In this document: positions 52,114-63,853 of the stretch, piece by piece
How the letters are laid out: each line of letters begins with the position of its first letter
Numbering within the stretch: the first letter of the stretch is position 1
Assembly (NCBI GenBank): GCA_902729315.2
Contig: LR746269.1
Coordinates: 5,735,501 to 5,799,500 of the forward strand
Direction: 5' to 3'
DNA length: 64,000 bases
Source of the DNA: Spirodela intermedia
Lineage: Eukaryota > Streptophyta > Magnoliopsida > Alismatales > Araceae
Notes under the pieces: model-generated
Databases searched by the model: none
The model's input: the letters and a program-made list of their open reading frames with translations, nothing else
What the model was told of the DNA's origin: nothing
Position numbers and translations under genes: made by a program

Positions 52114-54191
52114 AACTCCGGAGGAAGGAAAGGCATCTTCGTGCTGCTCAATGCTTCGGTGTGTGCAATAAGAGAAAATTATTCGGAAGGAAAGGACGTT
52201 GTGTGATTTGGCTTGTTATTTCGCGGCTGTAAAGTAACTGGCATGCTTCTGCCGACATAATACTCATCTGTTACTTCTCTTCCCTCCCGATTATTGTGAT
52301 ATCTTCTCATCTGTTCATAATGTTCTGCACGTCGTTCTAATCCTTGGCACAGCTGTGGAGTGCTCCGCGGGTCCGTCTGAAAGAGAGAGATACCCGCTAA
52401 ACCCTCGTGGAGCGATTTATGGCAATTGCTATGCACAGCAAGAGACAGAGAGAGAATCAATCGGCTGGAAATGAATTGAAGAATAACGAAACGCGTGGTT
52501 GGTGGTGGAAGCTCTTTGCTCGCCATCATCCCTCGTCATCTTAGGGCTGGTTTGAAGAGTATTTAGCAGCCCCCACCACAGTAAGGTTGTTCCCGAGGGT
52601 TTTTTTGTCGATATAGTCGCCCCCTGATAGGATCAAATATACGTACGGCGTTCGAAGAAAATTTAACCAACGTTTTTTATCAAGATCTTAAGAACGATTT
52701 CTGGATGATCAGCGTTCTGCAATCAACCCTGATCATCTGACAGTACGATGGGAGATGACAAATACTTGCTTGCACCCAGAGCTACTGCCTCTCGAGAAGT
52801 ACGACGGTCTGCCGGCCGGCGTAGAGACCACGAGCTCCGTCAATAAATAACATGCGATAACAGGGAGGGGAGAATGAATGCTTCTGCTCTGTGGGAAGGA
52901 AGCCCGTGAGGAGGCGAGGCACGAGGAGGGTGCAGTCCTGCCCAGTTCCTCCTGCCTCGATGCCGATGGACTCCCTCTCCCCGCCTGCTGCACAGCCAGA
53001 GATCATCGTCTCCGTGTATCGCATTAAACGCTCTGCCCCGTACACTAAATGGCCCAGTCGTCGTCTCTTCCGGCCAGAGTAACCCGGCCTTCTCCCCTCG
53101 AGGTCACCATTTAGCCGGGAAGGAGACCTGTCTGCAACCTGTATCGTCATGCCGATTCTGAAAATAGTATCATCTGTTAGCGCGCGTATGATAACCAGCG
53201 AAAAATCTGACAGTCCCCATCTCTCAAGCGTCCCTCTCTCTCTCTCTCTTTTCTGGGGAGGGAAAGCTGTGCGAGCTGGGATTGGGCGGAGGACGGGGAC
53301 AAGGGGGCGTTAAGAGCCTCGAGCGCACAAAAAGCTTCCCTCGCTTGGGAATTACGTCAAACATCTGCCGGCGGCGACACCGAGTTCCATCACCACCGAA
53401 ACGATGAAGACAGTCAATGCCGCCGGCATGGCGGCAAGCCCGTGAGAAGCGAAGCACGAGGCCGGTGCGGCCCAATCGGCCTCGGCAACGACGCAGATCA
53501 AAACTCCTCCCTCCGCCGTCGTGTGCCTCGCGTGCCCCGTATTCAATGCCCTGCTTCTCGCATTAACTCCGCGCAGGGAGGAAAATCACCGTGCATTCGC
53601 AGCCGCCTTCCCAGGGCGGAGGAGAAGCCGTCGGACACCCGCCCACCGTTGCGGGTGGGGTCTGTCTTTTGGTTGTGAGCTCTTACCGTGCTCTCGCTCT
53701 GCTGCGTGAGATACAGAATAGTCCAGAGGGGATCCTGCGGCAGGAAAAGGATCCCCGTGGGGAGGGGTGCGGCTGGAGAAGTGACAGATCGACGGCGGAG
53801 TAGGGTAGCAAGCAGGAGCTCAGCTTTGCAGACCGAGGATGAAGAAGAGAACGGCTAAATCGGTCGGCAGAAGGTGGCCGGAGTCCATCGATGAACTCGT
53901 TGAGAGGAGAATAGAAGAAGAGATCGAGTAGAGAGAGAAAGGTGCTACTAAGTACCACGTTGCTGATTACCAGAAGCAGCCGGCACTCCACACGCAAAAC
54001 GACCGATTATTGTCGACCTCCTCTCAAAAACATACCCCGCCCCGCGAGCCCGGACCTCTGCACAAAATAGCTCTACCCCCCTCCCCCTCCTCCAACCCCC
54101 CGCGGCCTTTCTCCATTCCCCTACATTTCTCTATCGATGGCGGCATCTACGTTGCCTACTGAGACACTCGCAGTAACTGCGACATCAGCAG
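52114..54191. other. intergenic between convergent genes
   Basis: The second COPT 3' region and the 3' region of the minus-strand gene ending at 54192. No recognised gene. A roughly 45 bp segment near 52908-52955 is repeated imperfectly near 53430-53475 (both contain AAGCCCGTGAG and GCACGAGG), with one-base gaps that would break any reading frame. Confidence 0.5.
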
Positions 54192-55641
54192 TTAATAGGT
54201 CCAGTCCGCAGGCAGGAAGCGCTCGGTGCCCGTCCTGGCGGGGGGCGAGAAACCTCTCCCCAGCGGCATCACGGCGGAGCTCCTCGAGAGTGTGATGTCT
54301 GCAACAATACGAACCCACGTCAGGTCGTTTGGAAGGCGAGAACAGGATTGGGCGGAAAGCCCTCCCTCGTTCCTCTCACCGTGGTCGATAAGGGGCGGCG
54401 GCACCTTCACGTCGAGGTTCAGGGCCTGCACCACCCTCGCCGGTAGCAGCACTGTGGGGGGGACGCCTGCGGCCACCAATCGGAAGGCGACGTTAAGGCG
54501 TTGGAAGAACGTGGAAAGAACGACCTACGATGGCCGGCCTACCTTTCCGGCGGAGAAGATCGAAAAAAGCTGAGCGGTAAAGATTCGGGCAGCATCGAAG
54601 CTCCCCGCCCCCCTTGTTGGTCGAGGAAAGGGAAAAAGTCGATGAAAAAAAAAACGTGGGCCAAGGAAGAGGATGGAGGGGGCAGCGGCGGCGGCGGCGG
54701 CGGCAATGACCCACCTTGTTTCTTCCGCAGGTCTGACGGCCGGCCGAGTTGCCGGGGGAGGAACACGCCGGTGCCGCAGGAGACCCCCCGCTTGGGGACG
54801 GCGCCGAGTAACACCGCCCGACTGCCCGGTTCGGGCTGCGGCCGGAAGGCGGCGGCGGTGGGCGACCAGCCCTGAGGCGGCGCCGGCCGGCCGCCGTGGT
54901 CGAGCATCTCGTGCTGCCGCCATGTGGCGGCGAGCTGCACTTTCTTCGGCTGATGGAAAGACCAGGGAGGATCGGCAGCTCCGACGCGCCTCCTATTAAT
55001 CCGACCGAGGGTTGAGTCAGTCTGTAGCAAGCCTACATGGTCAGCGGTTTCCTGGTTCTGGCCTCGAGCTGGACCTGGGCAATAGCCGTCGGCGGAGCTC
55101 TCGGAGAGAACGGCAGGAAACAGAGAAAAGGATTCCGACCGCGCCGGTGGGCACAAGGGGCCGCGCCGGCCGGTGCGCTGCCGCTTGCCGAACTCGTCGT
55201 TCCAGCTTCCGACCGCGCAGAGGATAGACTGTGGCGAGCCCACCATCAGAGTCCCCTGCACAAGGTCCTCGAGGTTACATACTCTGCGAAGCAGATGAAC
55301 GTCCACAGAGGCGAGGCATCATGACCGGCGGTGGATACCTTGGGAGCGGCGGCGGCGATAGCTGTGTTCGAGGCAGGCTTCTTCTCGTCGTCACGGAGGA
55401 AGTAGTGGGCCATCTGCCAGGTCAACCCGGCCAGGTAGTCTTCCTCCTCGCTGGCGTCGGTTCCCGCGGCCGAGTCCCCCGGCGAGTTGACCTCGGAGTA
55501 CCACCCCCACTCGTAGGGAAACTCTGAGGGGAACAAGGCTGCGCCGCCTCCGCCCCCGGTGCCCTTTTCCTCCACGAAGAAATCCTCCGTGAAGAACTCG
55601 GAAGGTAGACCGAATTCGGCGTAATCCAACTCCTCGGCCAT
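54192..55641 (-). CDS. plant-specific protein of unknown function (GSPQS / GTGVFLPR / PARVVQAL / WTY family)
   Basis: Four exons: 55641-55339, 55255-54715, 54466-54380 and 54298-54192; 1038 nt, 345 aa plus stop, phases closing. I recognise the family only by short blocks that I recall in many uncharacterised plant proteins: an acidic N-terminus (MAEELDYAEFGLPSEFF), AGLTWQMAHYFL, GSPQSILCAVGSW right after the first junction, GVSCGTGVFLPR, TVLLPARVVQALNL in exon 3, and the end ERFLPADWTY (usually LPQEWTY). No enzyme motif, signal peptide or membrane segment is visible; the middle is low-complexity and proline/glycine/arginine-rich. The usual AAGQVARLK-like block after GSPQS was not found in the long exon 2, so an undetected intron or real divergence is possible. 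Intron 3 is 81 nt, a multiple of three with no stop, so it could be retained in frame. Function unknown. Confidence 0.75.
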
Positions 55642-55702
55642 CGTCACCCAACTCCTCGTACTGGGTCTCCGTTATTACCGCAGGACAGCACGGAAGAGGG
55701 GG

Positions 55703-55705
<3 letters not shown>

Positions 55706-55744
<39 letters not shown>
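55706..55744. repeat. (GA)n microsatellite in the leader of the unknown gene
   Basis: A GA run (CT in the transcript) about 65-105 nt upstream of the ATG at 55641, between it and a TATA-like sequence. Confidence 0.9.
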
Positions 55745-55753
<9 letters not shown>

Positions 55754-55808
55754 AACCTCCGCACCAGGACGAAGGAATGTCGAGGAGGGCGGTGCGGGAT
55801 GGCGAGGA

Positions 55809-55822
55809 TTCTATATAAATAG
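55809..55822 (-). promoter_or_regulatory. TATA-like box of the unknown gene
   Basis: The minus strand reads CTATTTATATAG about 170 nt upstream of the ATG, placing initiation near 55,780 and the GA/CT tract in the leader. Confidence 0.5.
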
Positions 55823-56143
55823 ATATGATGGGGATGTGCGTGGGCAAGGGATCCGGCGGGCCCCATCCAACTTTGGGCCGTCTGCTGTGCACGCGGATGC
55901 GGCCCAATGATAGCCCCCCGCCCCACACACCCGCTTGTTCCAACGACCACCGACCAAAGGAGAATCTTAGAGGTCAACGAAGGGTAATCAAGGCTAAATA
56001 GATCTTCAACAAGGCCGAATGTTCTTACAATCGAAGACGGGCTTACCTCTGCGAGAGCTCTGCATACGACCCCCAAAAGCCGGAAGACGGGGCGGGCTTC
56101 TCTGCACGCCCTGCCGACGCTCCGGTGGGACAGGGAGCTCGAG

Positions 56144-59100
56144 CTACCCTGGAAGCCTGCCCTCCGGGCCTTCCCCGTTCAAGGAGATCTGAAACGATGT
56201 CGCGGGCTAGAAATGCTCGGTGCACGCGGCTGGGCTGGAAGGTAGAGAAGAAGACTAATGAATGAGCAAGTTACCAGAAGAATGTCTTCATCGGTGCCGA
56301 AAGATTTGCGGGCTACTTCCAGGCAGGCTAGCGGGATCCGCTCCTGTTTCCTGCAATATCGTCACAAAATGAGCACTTTTGCGGCGGCTCTCCCACAGGA
56401 CCCTGCGATGGTGGTGACGGAGCAGTCTTCCGGGCATCCATCACACGCCGACAGAATCTACAACTGTACCAGCCCGACAGGATCGCTGTGTAGCTGCTAT
56501 CTCCCTCGGTTGAAAGAGAGCTGGGACATTCGAGGGCCGTTTAAAGTCTCTGGTTCGTGGTGCTGGTGCTGGTGCTGGTGGTGGTGCTGGTGGTGGTGCT
56601 GGTGGTGGTGAGAGAGAGAGAGACAGACAGACAGACAGAGATGGGTCGACTTCGTTGACTTTCGTCTCTAACAATCTGAACTGATGGGGTTTTTGGGACA
56701 GCAAGGGGCTACGGTCCAATGCTATCTGGATGCCTTGAGAACGGCCATTGCCGGAGATTGTGGGGATACGATCCGACACCAAGGGAGGGGCGAGGGCGAG
56801 TTATCTATAAATATAACAAGAAACATAACAGCTGTGGCCGGTATCATTCTCGCCCAGGAAGGGGGTAGAAAAGATACCTCGAGCTGGCAGGATCTCTGAT
56901 GTCAAACTCGTCCTTTTCTCCGTCGTATCCGCATATCACAATGAAGTGACCTAAGCAAGTGACAGGAAGGCTCCAAATGAAACATTTATAAAGTGGAGAA
57001 AATTCATGCATGGGACAGATTAGTCAACTATAATCAGACAGGTGAGTAAAGTGGCAATTTTCTCTTTCTGGCAGAGCAAAGATAATCTGGATATTAGCAG
57101 CGTACACAAAAGGATAGAAAAGGAAACAATAGATTTAATTGGGTACGCATTTGAAGGAAAAAAGACAACTGGACCCAGTTCTAAACATGCATCCTGATGA
57201 AATATCTGCAAGAATAAATGAATATCAAATAAAGAAGTTATTTGAAAAATAAACTCCGTTTTCCTCACCAATGTAGTTTGGGCGTCCGTCGCATAATTCC
57301 GGCAAATAGAGATCCTTTGCGCAAGAGTGACTGCGTCACATAATTCAATGATGTAAAGTGGTGGATGACAGATGCAATCTTCAAGTAGAATCATAGAAGT
57401 TGTACGATGTCAGATCGTAAAAATAATAGTCTGCAGAAAAAGGATGAACACAGGCGCATGTAGGCCAATCCCTGAGTTCTGGGGCAAGGAAATTATAGAC
57501 ATTGGAGCCTAATAAACATTAAAATGAAAATGGACACAATGGCATGTCTCCTTGGTCGGTCCTATTGCGGAGTTTTCCGACTCTTTCACGGCATCACACC
57601 GAAGAAGACGTTGTTACTCTCTTGGATTTAATATTTTGGTATTACCTTAGTGTTCATTCGACAGGGGGGAGGAAAAAAAAACTACATGGTAAAAGGAACT
57701 TGACGGTAAATTATAGCAAGGAAATAATAAAATAGAAGAGAAGAAAGTGATCACGACTTGACTCTTATTTTCTTCCTTTCCAGAAAATAACGCAGTTTTT
57801 GCATATCAGTTTTAACAATTTAGGAAAAACTTATGGAGCGAAGAAAAACCTAAAAGGGAGCAAGGGAGCCTCCTAATTCATTTTCATAATGAGAAAAAAA
57901 TGTGGTTTGCGTTCGTGTAGAACTACCTCAGCTTGTATTTATCAACCAATGCAATAGCAATGCATCCACCTGATAACATTAGGAGAGAAATATCATTTCC
58001 GCTAAGCGATCTGTGCTGTAGAGCACAAGAAATAGTTAGCACAAAATGAGTAAGGCCACTGCATATCGTCTAGTTACATTTTAGACTTATTTTTGGCGAT
58101 TTCTATCAATTTTATCACATTTAATTCAATATAATGAGCTTGATGAGCAATTCACACGCCAATAAATGGAAAATGAAACCCCAAGCTTTCCAAAATCATT
58201 ATTAGGACACGCATCATCACTATTTCTGGCATGATAAGTATCGACCCTAGATTAAGACCATGGAAGGTGATTTTTTGTCTGGAAGAAATACTTCTTGTTG
58301 TGGTACGGTAAAAATTTGATGAGCATTACAGTCTTATGTCCTACATGTTAGTTTACAGCTTCGTTCAAGTCAAAAATGTTAAAAAGTTACTTCTTCAAGC
58401 CAATCACAAAATGTTGTCCAGCTCAAAGATGAGATAAAACATGGTTATATTAAGCATACGAGACTCAATAGATTTTTACTATTCAATCACGATTAATCGA
58501 CACAAATATCCTTCATCCACCATGTACTCTATCAGTAACTAAGAAATCCTTTCTAGGAATGAATAAATCTTATAACTCTTATCTCAATGTCTACTTGTCG
58601 AGCAAGGTTTGCCCTCTTAAACAGTCTTGTTGTCAGGTTATGCTTAAACCAAAGGCAACGAGATGCCCTAGAAAATATGCGAGAAATATAATTTCCTAAG
58701 CGCTTTATAAGGAAGTAGCTCTCCATAAAAGGTTCATGGCTGAAGACAGTACTCACCTCTATGCGGATTCCAGCTTCTAATGCTTCCTCAAAAAGCGTAT
58801 TAACTCTTCCCCGATCATCATGTAATTGCTCCTGCAATAATTCCATAACAAAACAGAGCGTAGCGATTAGTTAACTATGTAGAGAGCATCATCAACCTTT
58901 AGGTAAAAACTTCTCCTTTAATTATAGCAAAAATAAGAGCTATTCTGGCATGATTGCATAAACGGCACTCGTCATCAGATTCACACCCAATCTCAAGCTG
59001 AATAAGATAAAATATCGAACTCTGGTTAAATTTTCCAAAGAGGTGGAGGGCTAGTATTCAATCAGGCTCTAGATACAATCCCACAAAGTGAGAGTCCTCA

Positions 59101-62100
59101 CTATCGACATTATTTTTCTCCCCATCCCCAAAAGTGCCAATTTAGGGAAACGAAGAAGAGAGATCGTGATCTTCATTCTCGAGACGTCCAAGAAGGTTGG
59201 TGGCTCAGAGAATAGCATGACTATTGGATACAATGGCATCAACCAATTTCCAATTAGCAGATATTACCTGGCTAAGACATGGGTTATACTTCACATAAAT
59301 ATTAAGAGACAGATAAATACACTCACACAGAAATGGAGCCAAGCCAGAGCAGGATAGTTTGCAAATAGTGCATAGACAGAAATTTACAATAGAAGGGACT
59401 GTGAGGAGATTGTACGAACGATAAGAAAAAAAGGCCACGTAGATCCCCAATTGGAGCACCCGTTTAATCAACCAAAGAGATGTAAAACAGAAAAGAAGCG
59501 AAAATTCTAGAGAAACAAAGAGAGAGAATTGATGTTCTATCGCTAAAATGAGGCTCTCTCCCATACATAAGAAAAAGACTCTCTCTGTCTCTCTCGCTCG
59601 CTCACTCAGAGATATGATCTCAAATCAAACTTGGAAGGCTCATTGCCCGAAGGGACATTTCAAAAGAGGAGCGTCGATCCAAGAGGACAATCAACAACGT
59701 AAAGTGTCCTCAGACATGGTTCGATAAGTTCTGTTAGGCACAAATGGTTTTAATAGTATCATGTAGATCATTATATCGCCAACTGCCTTCAGAAGTTGGA
59801 CTCCTATTGTATATATTGAGAGCATCGCAGAAATTCATATGCCATTTTAGAGGCAAAATATTCATTGAAGAAAAATCACAGTGATCTAAGAAACAGACTA
59901 TTGCAGAAAGATTCAGTATTGAGGAAGAACACAGAGTTACGACTGACCGATCATACGAATTGATATAACTGAAAGGTCTCATAAGAGTTATTGGAATGGG
60001 TTACAGGGATCCCAAAAAAATGTATTCTGATAATCCAGTTGATATCTTAGTTGTCAGAGGTTAAACTTTGATGAGAGAACTAAGCACAGTCAGGTGGATT
60101 GACATTTTAGTAGAGAGGCCCTGGTAAACAAGAACACCTGCACCTATTACGCAGGGTCTGAAGATCAAACAGTATGCATCAATCTAAGAAGAATATAAAT
60201 ATTAATCATCAATCTTTTACATCAGAAGTTGTCCATGACTGATATGTGCATGCAAGTTGGCAAGTAAGAGTCGGATTAGTAATTTATTCCAGGTTAATGT
60301 AACAATCAGCCCAGTAGTACATGGGCCTAATGACACAGGAAAGAGACAGGCCAATCATATAAAACTTTAGTTTATTTCTCTAACAAAAACTTGAAGGAAA
60401 CACGTCTACGCTTGTACTATTTCTGGACATATCTAGCATTGATGACAGCTCACGTGTTATGAAGATGGAAAATTTTCTAAATTTAATGTATTACCTTTCA
60501 AGATGTTTAATGCAGTATCTCCACAAGTTAAATGACTTCTGTCAAGTGATCCCAGCCTATCAGCCCCTAATTTTTGACGTGTCTATCAAACATCATCTTA
60601 ACCGTTGGACATGAACACTAAGCGTACGAAGTCATGGCAACATAAGAACGAGAAAAAAAAACATAAATTGTGGCTACGAACATTTCTCAGAATTGAAATT
60701 TTTTGCATAAACTAAGTTTCCAAAATCACAAGGTCCCTTCTGGAGAATATTGCTTTCATATAAGTAAAAGTTTAAATTTTATATAAAACAAAACTTGTTG
60801 GTTATCTGGAGTTATAATTGACGCACCTTATAAAAGGCCTCTGAAGAAAAATCCGGATTGGCTCCTAGAGTCACAGTGAAAAATGAAAACTTAATCGAGA
60901 ACTTTTTCAACAAATACGCCAAGTCAACAGTCCAGATGCTGCAAAAGGGTAAAGATAACTGTTAAAACGACTTCCTCTGATTGATGTACAGTGATGGAAA
61001 GATAAATGATGAAATCTAGAATATCTATCAGCCAATATTTTCTGGAACAAGAAAATGTCGGTAGAGAATGTTTTGCATGAGTATTGGAATCGTGCCATGA
61101 TATAGGCATTTCCACAAGATTGATTTCCTGAAAAGTGTCCTAATTCAAGTCACATGTAGCACCCTGACACTCTAATTTCCAGGAATGTCTCAGGTCCCTA
61201 AAATAAATCCCTGAATATAAATACTCATTTAAAATATCCTACATACAAATGATTTGACCATGGGAAGAAATGAATTTCCAATCCTAAACCAGATACAGAA
61301 TTTAAAAAAAAAAAAACAGCACAAAAACACCAAAGATTACATCATACATTGTATCCACAACAGACTCAGTACAACGCGCGTCATGGCAGAATTTTGGCTT
61401 ATTCGTAATTCACCAGTACAATATTGTAGCACATCCTCAGTATGCATTTGAAAATGAAACACGCCACGTCAAAACCTCCTAAACATGAAAAGCTCGAGAA
61501 GAACATAAGGCAAATAAGAAAAATAAATAAATAATTATAAATTCGCAAGTAGAACAAAAACAGCAAACAGATCGCAGTCAAAATATTACCAATCTACTAA
61601 GGTTGATACTACAGTATGTTAGAGGTATTTTAAGAACTGTATATCATAAACGAAATCAGATAACTAGAATAAATTACCACAGAAATTGAGGGCTGAGGAG
61701 AGAAGAGGATATTTAAGCATCTGTAGCAGCATTGAATAAAAACAATTCTACTGCGGGGGTATATCATCTTCAAATAACCATTCAGTAACAAGGCAGGGTG
61801 ATATAACTGACCTCGTTGTGCAGCAGAACTCTTCAAGATCGTGGATGCTGAAATCATTCATACCAAAAGTTCTAAGAACCATCAGCACACAGGCAAGGCC
61901 ACAATCCCAGTTACAGAGTTGTCTGACGTGCGGAACCTGCAACTTGCCCCAAGCACAGATACAAGAATCATATTACAACTTCACGGGAGCGGGAACGAAT
62001 CTTTGAATAGCTAAACAAAATAAGATTACGAGATTTTCACTAACATCAACACAATGGGACCTAGAAGAAGAAACCGAATCATCGTAGCCCTCCCTTGAAA

Positions 62101-62245
62101 AAGGCTGCCTTAGGCCTTCCTCCTCGTTTCCGTACATCTTTGTCAAGAGCGAAGCGTCTCGCTGGCGGCTACCGGCATCGTCCCATCCCATCAATCCGTC
62201 CTCCATCTTCAGAAATTTGGCAGCGAAGATGGAAATTCCCCACAT
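56144..62245 (-). CDS. GC1: guanylyl cyclase 1-like protein (GC1/GUCD1, Guanylate_cyc_2 family)
   Basis: Nine exons: 62245-62030, 61936-61812, 60938-60827, 58831-58757, 58015-57927, 57330-57269, 56950-56878, 56350-56275, 56188-56144; 873 nt, 290 aa plus stop, every phase closing. Similar to Arabidopsis GC1 (about 274 aa), for which guanylyl cyclase activity was reported. Conserved blocks are VPHVRQLCNWDCGLACVLMV, IWTVDLAYLLKKF, SGGCIAIALVDKYKLS, GHFIVICGYD, FDIRDPASSR and ARKSFGTDEDILL. Cys84 in NWDCG, His228 in GHFIV and Asp246 in IRDPA are spaced like a papain/C39-type triad, which the wider GUCD1 family is related to. The first 72 residues (exon 1) are a poorly conserved extension; the start is the first ATG of that frame. 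The acceptor of exon 2 could also lie six bases earlier, adding two residues. Introns are AT-rich and up to 2 kb. Confidence 0.9.
56557..56640. repeat. GGTGCT/GGTGGT, GA and GACA tandem tracts
   Basis: A trinucleotide-based run of TGG/TGC units followed at once by (GA)n and (GACA)n, inside the GC1-like intron 56351-56877. Confidence 0.9.
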
Positions 62246-63853
62246 CGAGATCGATAGACTTACGGACTTTTCTCGCCCCCTCCCCCCTCCCCCGTCCCCA
62301 CCCCTCCCTATTCTACGTTTTCGTTGAATACAGTCGAGAAGTTTCGAAGGCTACGAGTACATCTCATTCCTCTGCGAATTCAGACTCAATAGATAGGTGG
62401 CCGCAAGCTGAGGATTACTCCAGTCCCATCATCACCTTCGCCTGCTGTCGTCGTGGCGCCGCAGATTAAAAGTGCTACTCAAAAGTAAGCGTCGTTCTGC
62501 TCATTCCTGCATAACAAAGCGTCAGGTACGAAAATAAAATTTAGAGTAGAAACAACTTCCACTCGATCTTATCCAGTTGAATAAAGGACAGAGAAAATTA
62601 AACGAGAAAGAAACATATATCAACAGCTACGTTTATATAGCATTTCTCCGGATCAGCTTTGAGAGAAATTTTCGAGAATATCAATCAAGACTAACCTGTT
62701 GATAATATATTTAATAAGAAATATACCTTTACTCGTAATGTTCGCCTACATCTACATTTTTCCTGTTGAATAGGTTAAAAGATGGTAATTGTTTCCAGAA
62801 GATATATTTTGATGAATTGGGGAATCCTATCGGACGACGAATCGCCACGGACAGGATCTCACATCCAAAAATATTTTATGATATTCATCCCCAAGATCAC
62901 GAATCAAAATTTGTTCAAAAACAAAGAGCGTCACTTCTGAAGGAAAAACAGAGGAACAGGAAGAACGGAAATTATTATTCGAGAGCTCATCAAATGACGG
63001 CATCCGACGGGCGCGACAAAAACGACGAGAGGTCCAAGAAGAAGCTCCCCTTATCTCTTCCAAAAGTCTATCTACCTGCCTTTCATCGGCCTTTCCACTC
63101 GGGAACGAAAAGAAGCGAGAGACCGAGGTAGAGAGAGAGAGAGCTAGAGAGAGGGGGAGGAGGCTGGGAGGAACCTACCGCTGTCGCCGAGGAGGAGGAG
63201 GCGAATGAAGAACAGAAGATCTTCCACGGTCGGTGACACGCCGAGGCGTTGGGATCGCTCCCGTTGTGACCAATTATTCAACCCCCTCAACTCCCCTCCC
63301 CTGTTCTCCACCATTGGCCTCGGCCCCGCTGCGGAACAGACCGATACACGAGTAGTCACGGAGTCAGCCGATGTGGAATGGCAGGAGCGAGCCTTGACTG
63401 CGAATATCCTGCCGCCATGGTCACTGGAGGTCGCCGTCAAAGGCCATGTGTAGGCCTCCGGTTGGCTGGAGACACGCGTTGTATTACATGTGTAGGCCAT
63501 GTGCTAACGACCCCCCATATATTACGTGGTCAAAGCACTCCATCCGTTCCATTACGAAAATATAAAAAATATATCGTCGACCCTCTCCCGTGTCTGACGT
63601 CACCTCCCGTTGACAAGCTTGTTCCCATCTGTTTCCGTTTCAGGAAGACTGGTCCTCGCCGTCCGATGGGCATGGTGATGGGTGGATCGCCGGATGCCGT
63701 CGATTAGAAACAGACCCGCCATTGGTTTCCACGTGGCAGAGCAGGATCATAGTGCACGCTCTCAGCGACAGATGCAAACGCTGCCTCCCGAAGGATCCCC
63801 CATGAAAACCAGAGCCTAGAGAGAGAGAAGAGAAGAGAAGAGAGGACGGCGGG
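62246..63853. promoter_or_regulatory. divergent upstream region of the GC1-like gene and the right-edge gene
   Basis: The GC1-like gene points left and the possible gene at 63854 points right, so this 1.6 kb should hold both promoters. A GA tract lies at about 63130-63155 and GA-rich DNA at 63818-63845 just ahead of ATG 63854. A 121-codon plus-strand frame (62766-63131) has no ATG near its start and no recognisable content. Confidence 0.45.

Noticed and set aside
54501-54875. GC-rich plus-strand open frames opposite the unknown gene.
   Set aside because: They are antisense shadows of the spliced minus-strand exon 2 and of a GCC-rich intron.
57020-57394. A 124-codon minus-strand frame in the GC1-like gene.
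   Set aside because: Only 57330-57269 is exon, and in a different frame (HSCAKDLYLPELC ... NYI); the rest is intron.
62766-63131. A 121-codon plus-strand frame in the GC1-like upstream region.
   Set aside because: No nearby ATG, no homology recognised; an AG precedes it but no partner exon was found.
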